From Meiothermus sp. (GTDB lineage Bacteria > Deinococcota > Deinococci > Deinococcales > Thermaceae), in the NCBI GenBank assembly GCA_026004095.1, contig BPIL01000009.1, forward strand, positions 1 to 64,000: a stretch of 64,000 bases of DNA, read 5' to 3'. A program made the translations under genes and the position numbers. Below the pieces are notes generated by a model. It was not told the origin of the DNA and made no database searches. It worked only from the letters and a program-made list of their open reading frames with translations. Below are positions 29,796-38,683 of this stretch, in pieces. Each line of letters starts with the position of its first letter. Within the stretch, counting starts at the first letter, position 1.

Positions 29796-30863
29796 CTATT
29801 TCATGGGGGCAACCACGGCCAGGTAGCCAGGCCGCGAACCTTCAAGGCGAATGGGGCTGCCGGGCTGTTGCAGGTACAGATCCACCGAGCCCTCCAGGGG
29901 TTTGAGCGCCTCCAGCAGGTACAGGGCGTTGATCTCAAAGGCGATGGGGGCGTTGCTTTCGGCGGCCAGGGTTTCGCTGGAGGAGCCAAGCTCGCCGCTG
30001 GTGGAGAGGGTCAGCAGGCCGTTGGACGCATCCAGCCGCACTCGGGGCAGCTGGTTGGTATGCACCAGGGTCATGCGCTTGAGGGCCTCGGCCAGCAGGG
30101 GGGCCTCGAGGGTGAGGTGGTACTGGGCGGGGTTCTGTGCTACTCGCTGGTAAGGGGGAAAGGTTCCGTCCAGAAGGTCGCCTTGCAGGGCAATCTGGCT
30201 GCTCTGGATGAAGAGGGTCTTCTCTTGCAGGGTGAGGGTGACCGGCTCGGGGTGGTTTTTGAAGGCCTGCACGATGAGCTGCACCAGGGATAGGGGCAAC
30301 AAGGCTGCTCCGGGGGAGTAGGTCTCTTGCAGCAGATGTTCCTGCCAGGCGATGCGAAAACCGTCGGTGCTGACCGCACGGAGCCGATCCGGGTGGAGCT
30401 CCAGCCGGACTCCCTTGAGGTTCGGGGCGATCTGGGTGAGCGCCGCATAACGCACGGTGTCCAGCGCCTCGGCCAGCAGGTGGCCGGGCAGGCTAAGGCC
30501 CCCCTGGGGCCACTCCGGCAGGGGGTAGTTTTCCGGGGTGGTGTGGGTTACTTCAGCCCGGAAGCTGCCGCTCTGGATCAGGATGGCATGTTCCTGGTAG
30601 GACAGGCGGGTTTGCTCTCCCACACAGAACTGCACCAGGTTCTGAAAGATGCTTCCGGGCAGCAGCACGGCGGGGCCGGGGGAGACCTCCCCGGTGATCG
30701 TCACCGACTGGCTTTGCGGGCCGTTGGTGCTGGTGAGGCGAAGGGCAGCGGGAGTGCTTTCGAGGTGGATGTACCCCAGCAGCGGGTTGACCCGGCTGCC
30801 CAGGGTGGCGATGAGGCGGTGGACGGCTTCTTTGAGGGGTTTGCTGGGTAGGATGGCTTGCAT
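29796..30863 (-). CDS. dnaN: DNA polymerase III beta subunit (sliding clamp) homologue
   Basis: 355 residues with three clamp repeats: SKPLKEAVHRLIATLGSRVN, PEWPQGGLSLPGHLLAEALD with GVRLELHPDRLRAVSTDGFR, and VRLDASNGLLTLSTSGELG. The chain ends RPGYLAVVAPMK, matching the clamp C-terminus (VMPMRL type). Size equals chromosomal DnaN (about 366). It would tether a polymerase to DNA. A plasmid copy next to a PRTRC-ParB gene suggests a replicon-specific replication helper. Identity to the chromosomal clamp cannot be judged here. Confidence 0.88.
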   Translation of the reverse strand: MQAILPSKPLKEAVHRLIATLGSRVNPLLGYIHLESTPAALRLTSTNGPQSQSVTITGEVSPGPAVLLPGSIFQNLVQFCVGEQTRLSYQEHAILIQSGSFRAEVTHTTPENYPLPEWPQGGLSLPGHLLAEALDTVRYAALTQIAPNLKGVRLELHPDRLRAVSTDGFRIAWQEHLLQETYSPGAALLPLSLVQLIVQAFKNHPEPVTLTLQEKTLFIQSSQIALQGDLLDGTFPPYQRVAQNPAQYHLTLEAPLLAEALKRMTLVHTNQLPRVRLDASNGLLTLSTSGELGSSSETLAAESNAPIAFEINALYLLEALKPLEGSVDLYLQQPGSPIRLEGSRPGYLAVVAPMK

Positions 30864-30875
30864 GGATCCTCCGGG

Positions 30876-32951
30876 CTATAGCTCAAACAGGGTGGGCTGA
30901 CCGGCGGGGATGACCACCCGCGTCTTGCCCACCCGCACGACCCGCTCTTCTTTGAGCTGGGGCAAGACCAGGGTGGAAAGCTGCTCCAGGGACAGCTCCC
31001 GGGCCGGCGGTGGGGGAAGGGAGGGCTCCTCCAAGGCGGTGCTGACCTCCTCCAGCCCCAGCAGCTCGCCCTTCCAGTCCAGCGAGATGGTACCGGCGAG
31101 CGCCCCGGCCAGCAGCAGGGTGGGGTTCTCGTCGCTCATGGCGGTGAGACCCCCTTCGACCAGCTCCCCTTCGATGGCCAGGGAGTTGCGGGTCTTGGTG
31201 GCGATCAGGGCCAGGGCCTGGGCTTGCAGGGTGTTCTGGTAGGCCATGAAGACCACCCGCACCGGCTTGGTCTGGCCGATGCGCCAGCTGCGCCGGGCTG
31301 CCTGGCGTAGCACGTAGACGCTGTACTCGGTCTGGTAGAAGACGATGGTGGGGAAGCCGATCAGATCCAGGCCGGTCTGCACCAGCTTGGGGTGGGTCAG
31401 GATGACCTGGGTGCCCCGTTGCAGCTCCCGCTCGAGCCAGGCCTCGCGCTTTTGCGGCTCCACCGTGTTGCTGTACAGCCCCTTGGCCCGGATGCGGTGC
31501 TGGGCCAAAAGCTCTTCCAGGCGGGCGATCTGGTTGACCTTGCCGGTGTTCTGGACGTAGACCAGCACCCGCCGCCCCTGGGCCAGCTCGGCCTGCACCA
31601 GCCGCAACAGCTCCCGCTCCTTGTTGTGCTGGTGTCCCTCCAGGGCGGGGAGGGTGGCGATGGTGGTTTGGGGATCCCGGGGATCCACCACCTTATAGCC
31701 CTGGAAGATGGCATCCGGCCCGTTCAAAGCCCCTTGCAGGTAGCCTCCCAGCAGGCGCATGTCGCCCTGGGCCAGGGCCTGCCGAACCGCGCTTTGCAGG
31801 CGATGGTAGAACGTCTCCACGCAGGTGGCGTGCTCAGGGTCCATCTCCAGCAGGCTGACCTTCTCCTGGTAGGGCGGCAGGGCGCTGGCCACCTCCCGCA
31901 GCCGCACGAAGACGCTGTAGGGCAGCAGGTGGGGCAGGAGCAAAGGCGACAGGCCCGGGCGTTCCTTGACCGTGGTGCCGCGGCCCTTGCGGCGGGAGAC
32001 CCGCCCATCTTCCTCCTCGTCGCTTCTGCTGATCCGCTCCAGCAGGCCGTACTCCTGCACAAAGCGATCCACCTCATTGCGCTGGTACTCCTCGCGGAAG
32101 CCGGGCAGGAAGCGCCAGAACAGGTGGAAGAGGTTGCTGGCATACCCTCCAAAAAGGGTGCCGGTCAGGGCCATGACCCGCCCGATGTGGTCGGCCAGCT
32201 GCCCGGCCACGATGCCCTGGGCACTCTCCCCGGACTTGTACTCGTGGGCCTCGTCCAGGATGAGCGCGCTGAAGAAGCCCCGGGGCAGCTCCCGGCGGAG
32301 GTAGTCGGCCAGGGCCACCCGGCGGGGCGCGGTCTGCTGCCACAGCGCCTCTCCGCAAGGGCAGCGGTGCTTTTTGCGGGCCAGCTTGTCCGCTTTCAGC
32401 GGCACGCCCTCGGCGTCGGTGGCGATCTTTCCGCAGCGGGGGCAGGTGGGCACGCGGTAGTGGAAGCGCTCGCGGCCTTCCCGGACCAGGCGCGTGCGGT
32501 AGACGACCGCCGACTGCCAGCCCGGGCCCAGCTTGGCCTTTTCCCGGGAGAGGATGGCGATGAGGGGACCCTTCCAGTAGCGCAGGGTGCGGACGCTTTG
32601 CGGCGAGTCCAGGATGATTCCCTGAAACCCTTCCTGCTCGGCCTCGCGCTTCCACTTTTCCACCAGGGTGGGGGGACAGAGCACCAGGTAACGGCCGCGC
32701 GGATTGAAGTGCATGGCCGCATCCAGGGAGATCTTGGTTTTGCCGGTGGACATCTCGGCCACCACAAAGGCAGCCCGGTACTGCCTCAGCGCGTGCACCA
32801 CCCCCGAGGAGGCCAGGCGCTGGGCCCCCAGCGGGGGGCGGCCCTGAGAGGCGGTGAAGGGTTCGTGGATGAGGGGGGGAAACTTGTGGTGGGCGGTGTG
32901 GAAGAGCTGGGATCCGTATTCCTGAATGAACGAGGTCAGGCTATGGTTCAT
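30876..32951 (-). CDS. SNF2-like superfamily 2 helicase with zinc ribbon
   Basis: 691 residues. Motif I is FVVAEMSTGKTKISL, motif Ia YLVLCPPTLVEKWKREAEQE, motif II ALILDEAHEYKSGE, motif III VMALTGTLFGGY, motif V VQTGLDLIGFPTIVFYQTEY and motif VI RQAARRSWRIGQTKPV. An insertion CPRCGKIATD with RCPCGEALW forms a four-Cys zinc ribbon between I and II. SNF2-type proteins translocate on duplex DNA without unwinding. The start overlaps the upstream gene (ATGA). Confidence 0.88.
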   Translation of the reverse strand: MNHSLTSFIQEYGSQLFHTAHHKFPPLIHEPFTASQGRPPLGAQRLASSGVVHALRQYRAAFVVAEMSTGKTKISLDAAMHFNPRGRYLVLCPPTLVEKWKREAEQEGFQGIILDSPQSVRTLRYWKGPLIAILSREKAKLGPGWQSAVVYRTRLVREGRERFHYRVPTCPRCGKIATDAEGVPLKADKLARKKHRCPCGEALWQQTAPRRVALADYLRRELPRGFFSALILDEAHEYKSGESAQGIVAGQLADHIGRVMALTGTLFGGYASNLFHLFWRFLPGFREEYQRNEVDRFVQEYGLLERISRSDEEEDGRVSRRKGRGTTVKERPGLSPLLLPHLLPYSVFVRLREVASALPPYQEKVSLLEMDPEHATCVETFYHRLQSAVRQALAQGDMRLLGGYLQGALNGPDAIFQGYKVVDPRDPQTTIATLPALEGHQHNKERELLRLVQAELAQGRRVLVYVQNTGKVNQIARLEELLAQHRIRAKGLYSNTVEPQKREAWLERELQRGTQVILTHPKLVQTGLDLIGFPTIVFYQTEYSVYVLRQAARRSWRIGQTKPVRVVFMAYQNTLQAQALALIATKTRNSLAIEGELVEGGLTAMSDENPTLLLAGALAGTISLDWKGELLGLEEVSTALEEPSLPPPPARELSLEQLSTLVLPQLKEERVVRVGKTRVVIPAGQPTLFEL

Positions 32952-33466
32952 GCAGCCTCCAAGAGCGAATGCTGGGCTTCGGGCGGCAGGGGCAGGCGGC
33001 CCTTTGCAAGCTGCTGGCACAGGTACTCGCGCAGCTCCGACCACAGGGAGGGGCTTCCCAGCAGGGCATGGGTGTTGTACGCCTGCACGTCCTTGTTGAG
33101 CGAGGCCAGCTCGGGGTGGGCCTTGAGGTAGGGCACCCATTGGGGCAGCACCGGCATCTGCATCTGCTGGGCCAGCCAGTGGTGCAACCGTTCCTGGGGG
33201 CCCACGTAGAACTGGTAGCGTCGGCTGATGAACAGGCCGTGAACCACCCCCTTGCCGAGCCGGGCCATGTAGGTTTTGTTGTCCTGCCAGCCCGGGTGGA
33301 GCGGCTTTTGTTCCACGTAGATCTCCCGGTGGCTGAGCAGGGCGCTCAGGATGGCGCTGACCTCCTCGCGGGAGCCTACTATGGAGAGGTAAAGCAGGTT
33401 GCGCTGATAATAGGCGGCCTGGTGCAGGAGGGCGCTGAGGCCGTTGCTGGTGGATACGCTTGGCAT
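32948..33466 (-). CDS. Hypothetical protein upstream of the helicase
   Basis: 172 residues: LLHQAAYYQRNLLYLSIVGS, then KTYMARLGKGVVHGLFISRR and LREYLCQQLAKGRLPLPPEA. An alpha/beta core is likely. Coupled to the helicase, it is probably a partner; similar genes occur beside such helicases on other elements, to my recollection. Confidence 0.6.
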   Translation of the reverse strand: MPSVSTSNGLSALLHQAAYYQRNLLYLSIVGSREEVSAILSALLSHREIYVEQKPLHPGWQDNKTYMARLGKGVVHGLFISRRYQFYVGPQERLHHWLAQQMQMPVLPQWVPYLKAHPELASLNKDVQAYNTHALLGSPSLWSELREYLCQQLAKGRLPLPPEAQHSLLEAA

Positions 33467-33493
33467 GGACTCCTCGGGTATCGGAATACTTGG

Positions 33494-33715
33494 CTAGTTG
33501 ACTTCGATGACCAGGCCCCCAGGGTTGGCGCCGGGTTTGAGGCGGGCTGCCGGGTAGTGGCCCTTGCTGACCAGCACCGCATCAACCTTGAGGGCGTCGC
33601 AGAGGGTCTTGTTGGCCAGCCAGCCCTGGGGGGTGCGGATGCCGTCGGGAAAGACCTCGGCCTGGTGGATGGTGCGTAGCAGCAGGTTGTTCTTGTAGAT
33701 CTTGATGGTAGGCAT
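33494..33715 (-). CDS. Small hypothetical protein
   Basis: 73 residues: PTIKIYKNNLLLRTIHQAEV, then PQGWLANKTLCDALKVDAVL and GGLVIEVN. AAAGGAGTCCT precedes ATG 33715. It is probably a small beta-rich domain. Confidence 0.6.
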   Translation of the reverse strand: MPTIKIYKNNLLLRTIHQAEVFPDGIRTPQGWLANKTLCDALKVDAVLVSKGHYPAARLKPGANPGGLVIEVN

Positions 33716-33767
33716 AGGACTCCTTTGCGTTGGGAAACGGCGGCCCCGGCCCGCGCCGGGGGCCGGG

Positions 33768-34712
33768 TTACTTGAGGGTGTGCAGCGCGCCGGTCCACAG
33801 GTTGAGCGCGGCAATGCTCATCACGAAGGTTTCCCGTTCGATCTGGGCAGTGTAGTTCTCGCGCTCCTCTTCCAGGCACTGCACTTGCTTCTGGATCTGG
33901 CCCTGGATCAGATAGGGCTCGCCTTCCAGCCGGATCACCTCGTTGTTGAGCAGCCCTCCGGCGATGAGCAGGGCCAGGTGGGCATCCTTGAGCGGCAGCA
34001 AGGGCTGGAAATGGGCGCTGTCCCGCTGGTACAGGTGGCGCCACAGCGGGCTCTGCTCCACCATTTCCAGCATCTTCTCAGGCTCCGGTCCCCGGGGCTG
34101 CACGAAGGCGGCGGGGCTGGGGGGCAAGGCGTAGACCCGGGCGGTGTGGGCTTCCCCCAGCACCCCCTCCACCTCCAGCGGCTGGGGCGGGGCGGGCTCC
34201 TTGCGGCGGCAGCCGAACACCACGACCTGCTGGAAATCCCGGTACTCCGGCTGGGGGAAGCGCAGCGCGAGCAGGCTATGGTAGTGGGCGGTGAGGAATT
34301 CCGAGACCCTGGGCAGGATGCGCTCGGGGATGAGGAAGACCAGCACGCCGTCTGCCGTCAGGGCGGGCGTCCAGTGCTTGAGGAAGGAGAGCTCGAGGCG
34401 CTCCTGGAAGCCATCGTCGTAGGGAGGGTTGAGGTACAGCAGGCCGAAGCCCGCACCGCGGTAGGTCAGGCTATCCCCCTGGAAGGTGCGCAGGCCCTGC
34501 TTGCGGCAGCGGGCGGCCCGTTCCTTGGACAGCTCGATGGCCTGGGCCGAGGCCTTAAGGTGCAGGGCCAGGGTGGCCAGGGCCTCGCCTTCTCCGGCGC
34601 AAGGATCCAGCAGGTGGGTGGGTTGTGAAGCCTTGAGGTGCTGGGCGATGAGCTGGGTGACCCGTGGGGGGGTAGGGTAGAAACCCGCTTTGGCACGTCC
34701 GGCTAGGCGCAT
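33768..34712 (-). CDS. DUF6094-type adenine-specific DNA methylase
   Basis: 314 residues: RLAGRAKAGFYPTPPRVTQL, the SAM-binding THLLDPCAGEGEALATLALH and the catalytic GLLYLNPPYDD (NPPY, N6-adenine type). GVLVFLIPERIL and VVVFGCRRKE are later strands. The fold is Rossmann methyltransferase as in DUF6094 proteins of plasmids. It could protect the element from restriction or mark its DNA. No cognate nuclease is seen. Confidence 0.85.
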   Translation of the reverse strand: MRLAGRAKAGFYPTPPRVTQLIAQHLKASQPTHLLDPCAGEGEALATLALHLKASAQAIELSKERAARCRKQGLRTFQGDSLTYRGAGFGLLYLNPPYDDGFQERLELSFLKHWTPALTADGVLVFLIPERILPRVSEFLTAHYHSLLALRFPQPEYRDFQQVVVFGCRRKEPAPPQPLEVEGVLGEAHTARVYALPPSPAAFVQPRGPEPEKMLEMVEQSPLWRHLYQRDSAHFQPLLPLKDAHLALLIAGGLLNNEVIRLEGEPYLIQGQIQKQVQCLEEERENYTAQIERETFVMSIAALNLWTGALHTLK

Positions 34713-34731
34713 AGGTTCTCCTCAAGAAGCA

Positions 34732-34753
34732 ACCCCGCCCGGGCGGGCGGGGT
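34732..34753 (-). terminator. GC hairpin between methylase and the 34.8 kb gene
   Basis: A 9-bp perfect stem (34732-34740 with 34745-34753, loop GGGC) is followed by TTGCTTCTT on the minus strand, a weak intrinsic terminator for the upstream gene. Confidence 0.5.
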
Positions 34754-34842
34754 CAGTGGGGGTCTGGTTCTTCTATCCATAAGGTGCCATTCCATTGAAC
34801 TTCCCCACGGCTAAAGCCGGGGGCTTCTGGGGTCTACGAGCG

Positions 34843-35991
34843 TCATGGTCTTCGCTTCAAGGGCATAACCCGCCACCACCAGGCATCGGCGCTGGCCTCT
34901 GCTGTTGTCCGGGCAGGGCTTTTTGCGCCAGGGTGTCCAGCAGGCCGATGGCCTCGGCGGACAGCAGGGGGGTGGTGTGCAAACGACCGGTTCAGGTTGG
35001 CCTCCTCCAGCACGGCGGATTTCAGCAGGTTCTGCACCACCACGTTCCAGGTGAAGTCCTTGAGCGGGCCGAGCTGTTCCCGGATGGCCTCCAGGGCGCT
35101 TTCGATCTCATCCACCCGGGGTTCCAGGGCACTGTGGTGCAGGCCGTCCAGGGCCCGCATCTTCTCCTGTAAGGTCGTGCTGAGCTGCTGCCACTCGCTC
35201 ACCTGGGCAGCGAGCTGGGCGGCCAGGCTCTCGGTCTGGGCGGCCAGGGCTTGCTGTTGCCGGCTCAGGGCCTGCTGGGCGGCCAGCACCTCTTGGAGGG
35301 TTTGCTCAAGCCGCTCCAGCCGCCCCGCCTCCGGGCTGGGAACCGGGGCCGGGGGCTCCTGGGCAGGGGGGGATTCCTGGGCAGGGGGGGGTGGGGCAGT
35401 CTTTTCGGCCTTGCCGGGGGCCTTTTCCGGGAGCAGGGCCTGCTGGCTGAGGCTGTACTTGCGCGGCTTCCAGTAGCGGGTGATCTTGGAATCGGTGATG
35501 CTTTCTGCCACCTTAACGAGGAAGTTCAGGATGGCCTCGGCGTTGTTGTTCCCGGTGAGAAAGGCCTGCTGGATGCGCTCGACGGCCTCGGCCTGGTCGG
35601 CGGGGATTTTGCCGGTCTTGAGCAGGCCGGGGATAAGGTGGTAGGAAAAGCGGGTGACCCAGGTCGAGAAGGGCTCCTGCCCTACCTCCTTCCATACTGC
35701 GGGAAGGGGTTTGCTGAGCAGATAGGCAACGGACAGACTGATGTAGGCCTCCTCGTCCTTGAGAATCAAAGGAAAGCCGCTGACCCGGGCCTGGGCGTTG
35801 ACGCGCAGGCTGTGGCTGACCACCTGGACGGCCTTGGCCATCTCCACCTCGGCGTTGTCGCCGCTCAGGTATTTGGAAGCGTCGGCCAGGAAGGTCTTGA
35901 GCGGGGTGATGGCGGTAGGCCCCACCGCCGAGGGGGGCCAGTATTGCGCCTCCAGGCATTTGATCGGTATCAGTTTCAATGCTTCACTCAT
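34843..35991 (-). CDS. Coiled-coil protein with probable C-terminal frameshift
   Basis: 382 residues as read from ATG 35991. The N-terminal domain (ALKLIPIKCLEAQYWPPSAV, then WVTRFSYHLIPGLLKTGKIP) is followed by a Pro-rich linker and a heptad region (AAQQALSRQQQALAAQTESL). After SAVLEEANLNRSFAHH the frame becomes basic and atypical. Deleting one C in a six-C run near 34970 restores PLLSAEAIGLLDTLAQKALP with a stop at 34857. It overlaps the ATPase gene by 8 bp. Function is unknown; a scaffolding role with the ATPase is possible. Confidence 0.65.
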   Translation of the reverse strand: MSEALKLIPIKCLEAQYWPPSAVGPTAITPLKTFLADASKYLSGDNAEVEMAKAVQVVSHSLRVNAQARVSGFPLILKDEEAYISLSVAYLLSKPLPAVWKEVGQEPFSTWVTRFSYHLIPGLLKTGKIPADQAEAVERIQQAFLTGNNNAEAILNFLVKVAESITDSKITRYWKPRKYSLSQQALLPEKAPGKAEKTAPPPPAQESPPAQEPPAPVPSPEAGRLERLEQTLQEVLAAQQALSRQQQALAAQTESLAAQLAAQVSEWQQLSTTLQEKMRALDGLHHSALEPRVDEIESALEAIREQLGPLKDFTWNVVVQNLLKSAVLEEANLNRSFAHHPPAVRRGHRPAGHPGAKSPARTTAEASADAWWWRVMPLKRRP

Positions 35992-37174
35992 GGGGGGCCT
36001 CTGCACGCTCGCTCGGTTGATAGAACAGGTAGCTTTCCCCCAGCGCCCGCAGACGGGCCACTGCGGCGGCGTCCTCCGCGCTGGCCCGCACGATCAGGGC
36101 CATGAGCTGTGCCTTATCCAGGTTCTCCATCTGCAATAGCTGGAGCAGGCTCTTGTCCCCGGCCAGCAGGGCCCGGGCCAGGTGGGCCTGGGGGGAGCTG
36201 CGGCGGCGGGGCAGGGCAGGGGGATAGGCCTGCTCCCCGGTCTGCCAGGCCGGGCCGATTGCCCTGCCCTCGGGCGGGCGGCCCTCCAGGATGGCGTCAA
36301 TGGCCGCGGCCAGGTTTTCGATCAGGTAGAGCTTGCCCTTGCCCCGTACCTCGATGGCCGCCTGGAAGGTGGGCCGGTAGAGGCGCCGTCCCTCCTTGAC
36401 CTGGGGGTGGCCCAGGAGGGGGTGGTACTTGGGGTTCTCGATCACGTCGGTCAGGTCAAAGCCGTGGGTGGAGGCCATGACCCGGATGCCCCGCCGGGCG
36501 GCGGCTTCCACCTCCTCCACGTCCTCGTTGTAACCCACCTCGTCCAGCACCAGCACCTGGGGGGAGTGGTTGGCGATGGCCCGGCGGATGATATGGGCCT
36601 GGTTGCGGGGGTCGTCCACCTGGTGCCAGCGGGCGGTACCGAGCGAGGGGTGGGGGATCTGGCCCAGGCCGCCGATCTCGTTGGAGGTGTCCACCACTGA
36701 GAGGTTGGGGCCGTACTCCTGCGCCAGGATGGCCACGATGTGGCGCAGCAGGGTGGTCTTGCCCGACTCCGGCGCCCCCACGATGAGCACGCTGCCGCCG
36801 CTCTCCCGGATGAAGGCCTGGCCTTCCGGCGGGAGCACCGGCAGGAAGCGGGCGATGCGGATGGTCAGCCCAATGATGTTGCCCAGGCGGTCGGCGATGA
36901 CCGAGATGCGGTGGGCAGCCCCGTTGATGCCGGCCCTGCCGTCTTTCTTGAGGCCGGACAGGTTGGCCGCCACGTATTCCAGATCCTTGGGGGTGATGAT
37001 TAGATCCTTGTGCTCGGTGAAGTTGCCCTTGCCGCCAAAGCTCAGCACCAGGGGACGGCCCAGCAGCAGGCTGATCTCGCTGACCTGGGGATGCTCGGCG
37101 GCAAGTTCCTGCACCGGGCCCGGGAGGCGCTCGAGCAGGAGCTCGAGGTCGGGGGATAGCGGTTCTTTGATCAT
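35984..37174 (-). CDS. SpoIIIAA/Ycf45-type AAA ATPase (VirB11-like fold)
   Basis: 396 residues. It has ISLLLGRPLVLSFGGKGNFT, GINGAAHRISVIADRLGNII, Walker A VGAPESGKTTLLRHI, VVDTSNEIGGLGQIPHPSLG, Walker B QVLVLDEVGYNEDVE and RVMASTHGFDLTDVIENPKY. This is the SpoIIIAA/Ycf45 group, related to VirB11/GspE secretion ATPases. Unlike VirB11 it retains the IPHP segment. It lies in the transfer region, where no other VirB11 is present, and may serve as traffic ATPase. Confidence 0.82.
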   Translation of the reverse strand: MIKEPLSPDLELLLERLPGPVQELAAEHPQVSEISLLLGRPLVLSFGGKGNFTEHKDLIITPKDLEYVAANLSGLKKDGRAGINGAAHRISVIADRLGNIIGLTIRIARFLPVLPPEGQAFIRESGGSVLIVGAPESGKTTLLRHIVAILAQEYGPNLSVVDTSNEIGGLGQIPHPSLGTARWHQVDDPRNQAHIIRRAIANHSPQVLVLDEVGYNEDVEEVEAAARRGIRVMASTHGFDLTDVIENPKYHPLLGHPQVKEGRRLYRPTFQAAIEVRGKGKLYLIENLAAAIDAILEGRPPEGRAIGPAWQTGEQAYPPALPRRRSSPQAHLARALLAGDKSLLQLLQMENLDKAQLMALIVRASAEDAAAVARLRALGESYLFYQPSERAEAPHE

Positions 37175-37764
37175 GCGGCCCTCCAGGCGGTGCCATCAAA
37201 GATGACCCGTCCTTCTTCTTCCAGACGGCTTAGGGTTTGCAGGATGGTGGCCCGGGCGTAGCCAGTCTTCTCCTCGATCTCCCGCAGGCTGCCGGGGACT
37301 GCCAGCAGGATCTGCTCCGGCAGGGTCAGGGCTTTGGGCGGGGCCGGGGCGGACTCCACCACCGGGGTGGGCTGGGGCTCCAGAGCGTACAGCAGGAGCT
37401 CGCCCACCACCTTGCCGGTGACCAGGGTGCCGATGGGGATGAAGGCCGAGGAGAGGGCGATCTCCCAGGCGGGCATGGCCGGGGCGGCCCGGGTCATGGA
37501 GAGGTAGTTGCCCACCCAGACCAGCAGCAACGCCCCCAACGCCCCCGGCCCGGCCCAGCGGCTCTTGCCGGGCAGCACGTTGGAGGTGAGGGAGAGCAGG
37601 AAGGCGGAGGCCTCGAGGGAAGCGGCGAGGCCAATGGCGAAGAAACGGGGCAGGCTGCCCAGGCTGAGTTCGTACCACAGGTACAGGTGGCCCGCGCTCA
37701 TGACCAGGGTCGCCAGGTAGGTCAGGGTTAGCGCAATTGCACTGAAGATGGCAAAACGTTTCAC
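37171..37764 (-). CDS. Membrane protein with C-terminal winged helix
   Basis: 197 residues with about four transmembrane helices (residues 5-25, 40-62, 75-92, 105-125; for example FFAIGLAASLEASAFLLSL). A Pro-rich linker leads to a cytoplasmic winged-helix domain (LTLPEQILLAVPGSLREIEE, then RATILQTLSRLEEEGRVIFD). It could tether DNA to the membrane or sense membrane state. It overlaps the ATPase and RNase H genes by 4 bp. Confidence 0.7.
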   Translation of the reverse strand: MKRFAIFSAIALTLTYLATLVMSAGHLYLWYELSLGSLPRFFAIGLAASLEASAFLLSLTSNVLPGKSRWAGPGALGALLLVWVGNYLSMTRAAPAMPAWEIALSSAFIPIGTLVTGKVVGELLLYALEPQPTPVVESAPAPPKALTLPEQILLAVPGSLREIEEKTGYARATILQTLSRLEEEGRVIFDGTAWRAA

Positions 37765-38210
37765 AAGACCTCCTTTTTCAAACGCTGGGCCTGGCGGCGG
37801 GCCTCTTTGTCCACCAGGCGGTTTTCCTTACAATCCGCATGACCTTTGATCCAGTGAAAGCGTACCTGGTGCTGGCGGGTGAGCTTTTGCAACTCCTGCC
37901 AGAGATCCTGATTTTTGACCGGCTTATTATCGTAGGTGACCCAGCCGTTTTGTTCCCATTTGCGCAACCACTGTTTCGCGAAGGCTTTTTGCAGGTACTG
38001 GCTATCGGTGTACACCTCCACCGCGCAGGGTTCGGTCAGGGCTTGCAGGCCCTGGATGACCGCGTAGAGTTCCATTCGGTTGTTGGTGGTGTCGGCGGTA
38101 GCACCCGAGATGATTTTTTCGTGCTGTTTGTAGCGCAACAGAGCTGCCCAGCCGCCCGGCCCGGGATTGCCCAGGCAGGCACCGTCGGTGAACAACTCCA
38201 GGCGCTTCAT
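37761..38210 (-). CDS. rnhA: Ribonuclease HI
   Basis: 149 residues: ELFTDGACLGNPGPGGWAAL, then NNRMELYAVIQGLQALTE, VEVYTDSQYLQKAFAKQWL and FHWIKGHADCKENRLVDKEA. The four catalytic acidic residues (D, E, D, D) and the basic protrusion region are present. It removes RNA from RNA-DNA hybrids, useful for plasmid replication primers. It lies inside the transfer operon. Confidence 0.94.
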   Translation of the reverse strand: MKRLELFTDGACLGNPGPGGWAALLRYKQHEKIISGATADTTNNRMELYAVIQGLQALTEPCAVEVYTDSQYLQKAFAKQWLRKWEQNGWVTYDNKPVKNQDLWQELQKLTRQHQVRFHWIKGHADCKENRLVDKEARRQAQRLKKEVL

Positions 38211-38683
38211 CTGCCGATGATCCTGCGGAGGCTTTGACGGTAGGCCGGGCTTTGCTCCATGCGGGTGTACAGGCTTAGCACATCGTTGGCATACTGCACG
38301 GAGATGGCGGGTGGGTTATTGGCCCGGCCCGGCCCGGCGTTGTAGGCGTACAGGGCTTTGCGCCAGTCCCTAAAGCGTAGATACTGCCCTCTCAGGTATT
38401 TAGCCGAGGCATAGAGGTTCCAGTCGGCGTTGGTGAGGCGGGCCGGGTGGATGCCCATGGCCCGGGCGGTGTCGGGCATGACCTGGCCCAAGCCCACCGC
38501 TCCCTTGGGGCTTACGGCCTGGGGGCAGAAGCGGCTTTCCACCCACACCACCGCCACCAGCAGGTGGGGCGGTAGGCCGAAGGCCTGGGCGGTGCGCACG
38601 GTCTTTTCATACAGCGACCAGGGCACCTTCCCGCAGGCCAGGGCCGGGGTCAGGAGGATCAGCAGGGCGAACAGAAGCCTCAT
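38207..38683 (-). CDS. VirB1-like lytic transglycosylase
   Basis: 158 residues with a signal peptide ending LTPALAC. The SLT domain has HLLVAVVWVESRFCPQAVSP (catalytic Glu in ES), KGAVGLGQVMPDTARAMGIH and KALYAYNAGPGRA. It opens peptidoglycan for assembly of the secretion channel. The cysteine after the signal may be a lipidation site. It overlaps rnhA by 4 bp. Confidence 0.9.
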   Translation of the reverse strand: MRLLFALLILLTPALACGKVPWSLYEKTVRTAQAFGLPPHLLVAVVWVESRFCPQAVSPKGAVGLGQVMPDTARAMGIHPARLTNADWNLYASAKYLRGQYLRFRDWRKALYAYNAGPGRANNPPAISVQYANDVLSLYTRMEQSPAYRQSLRRIIGR

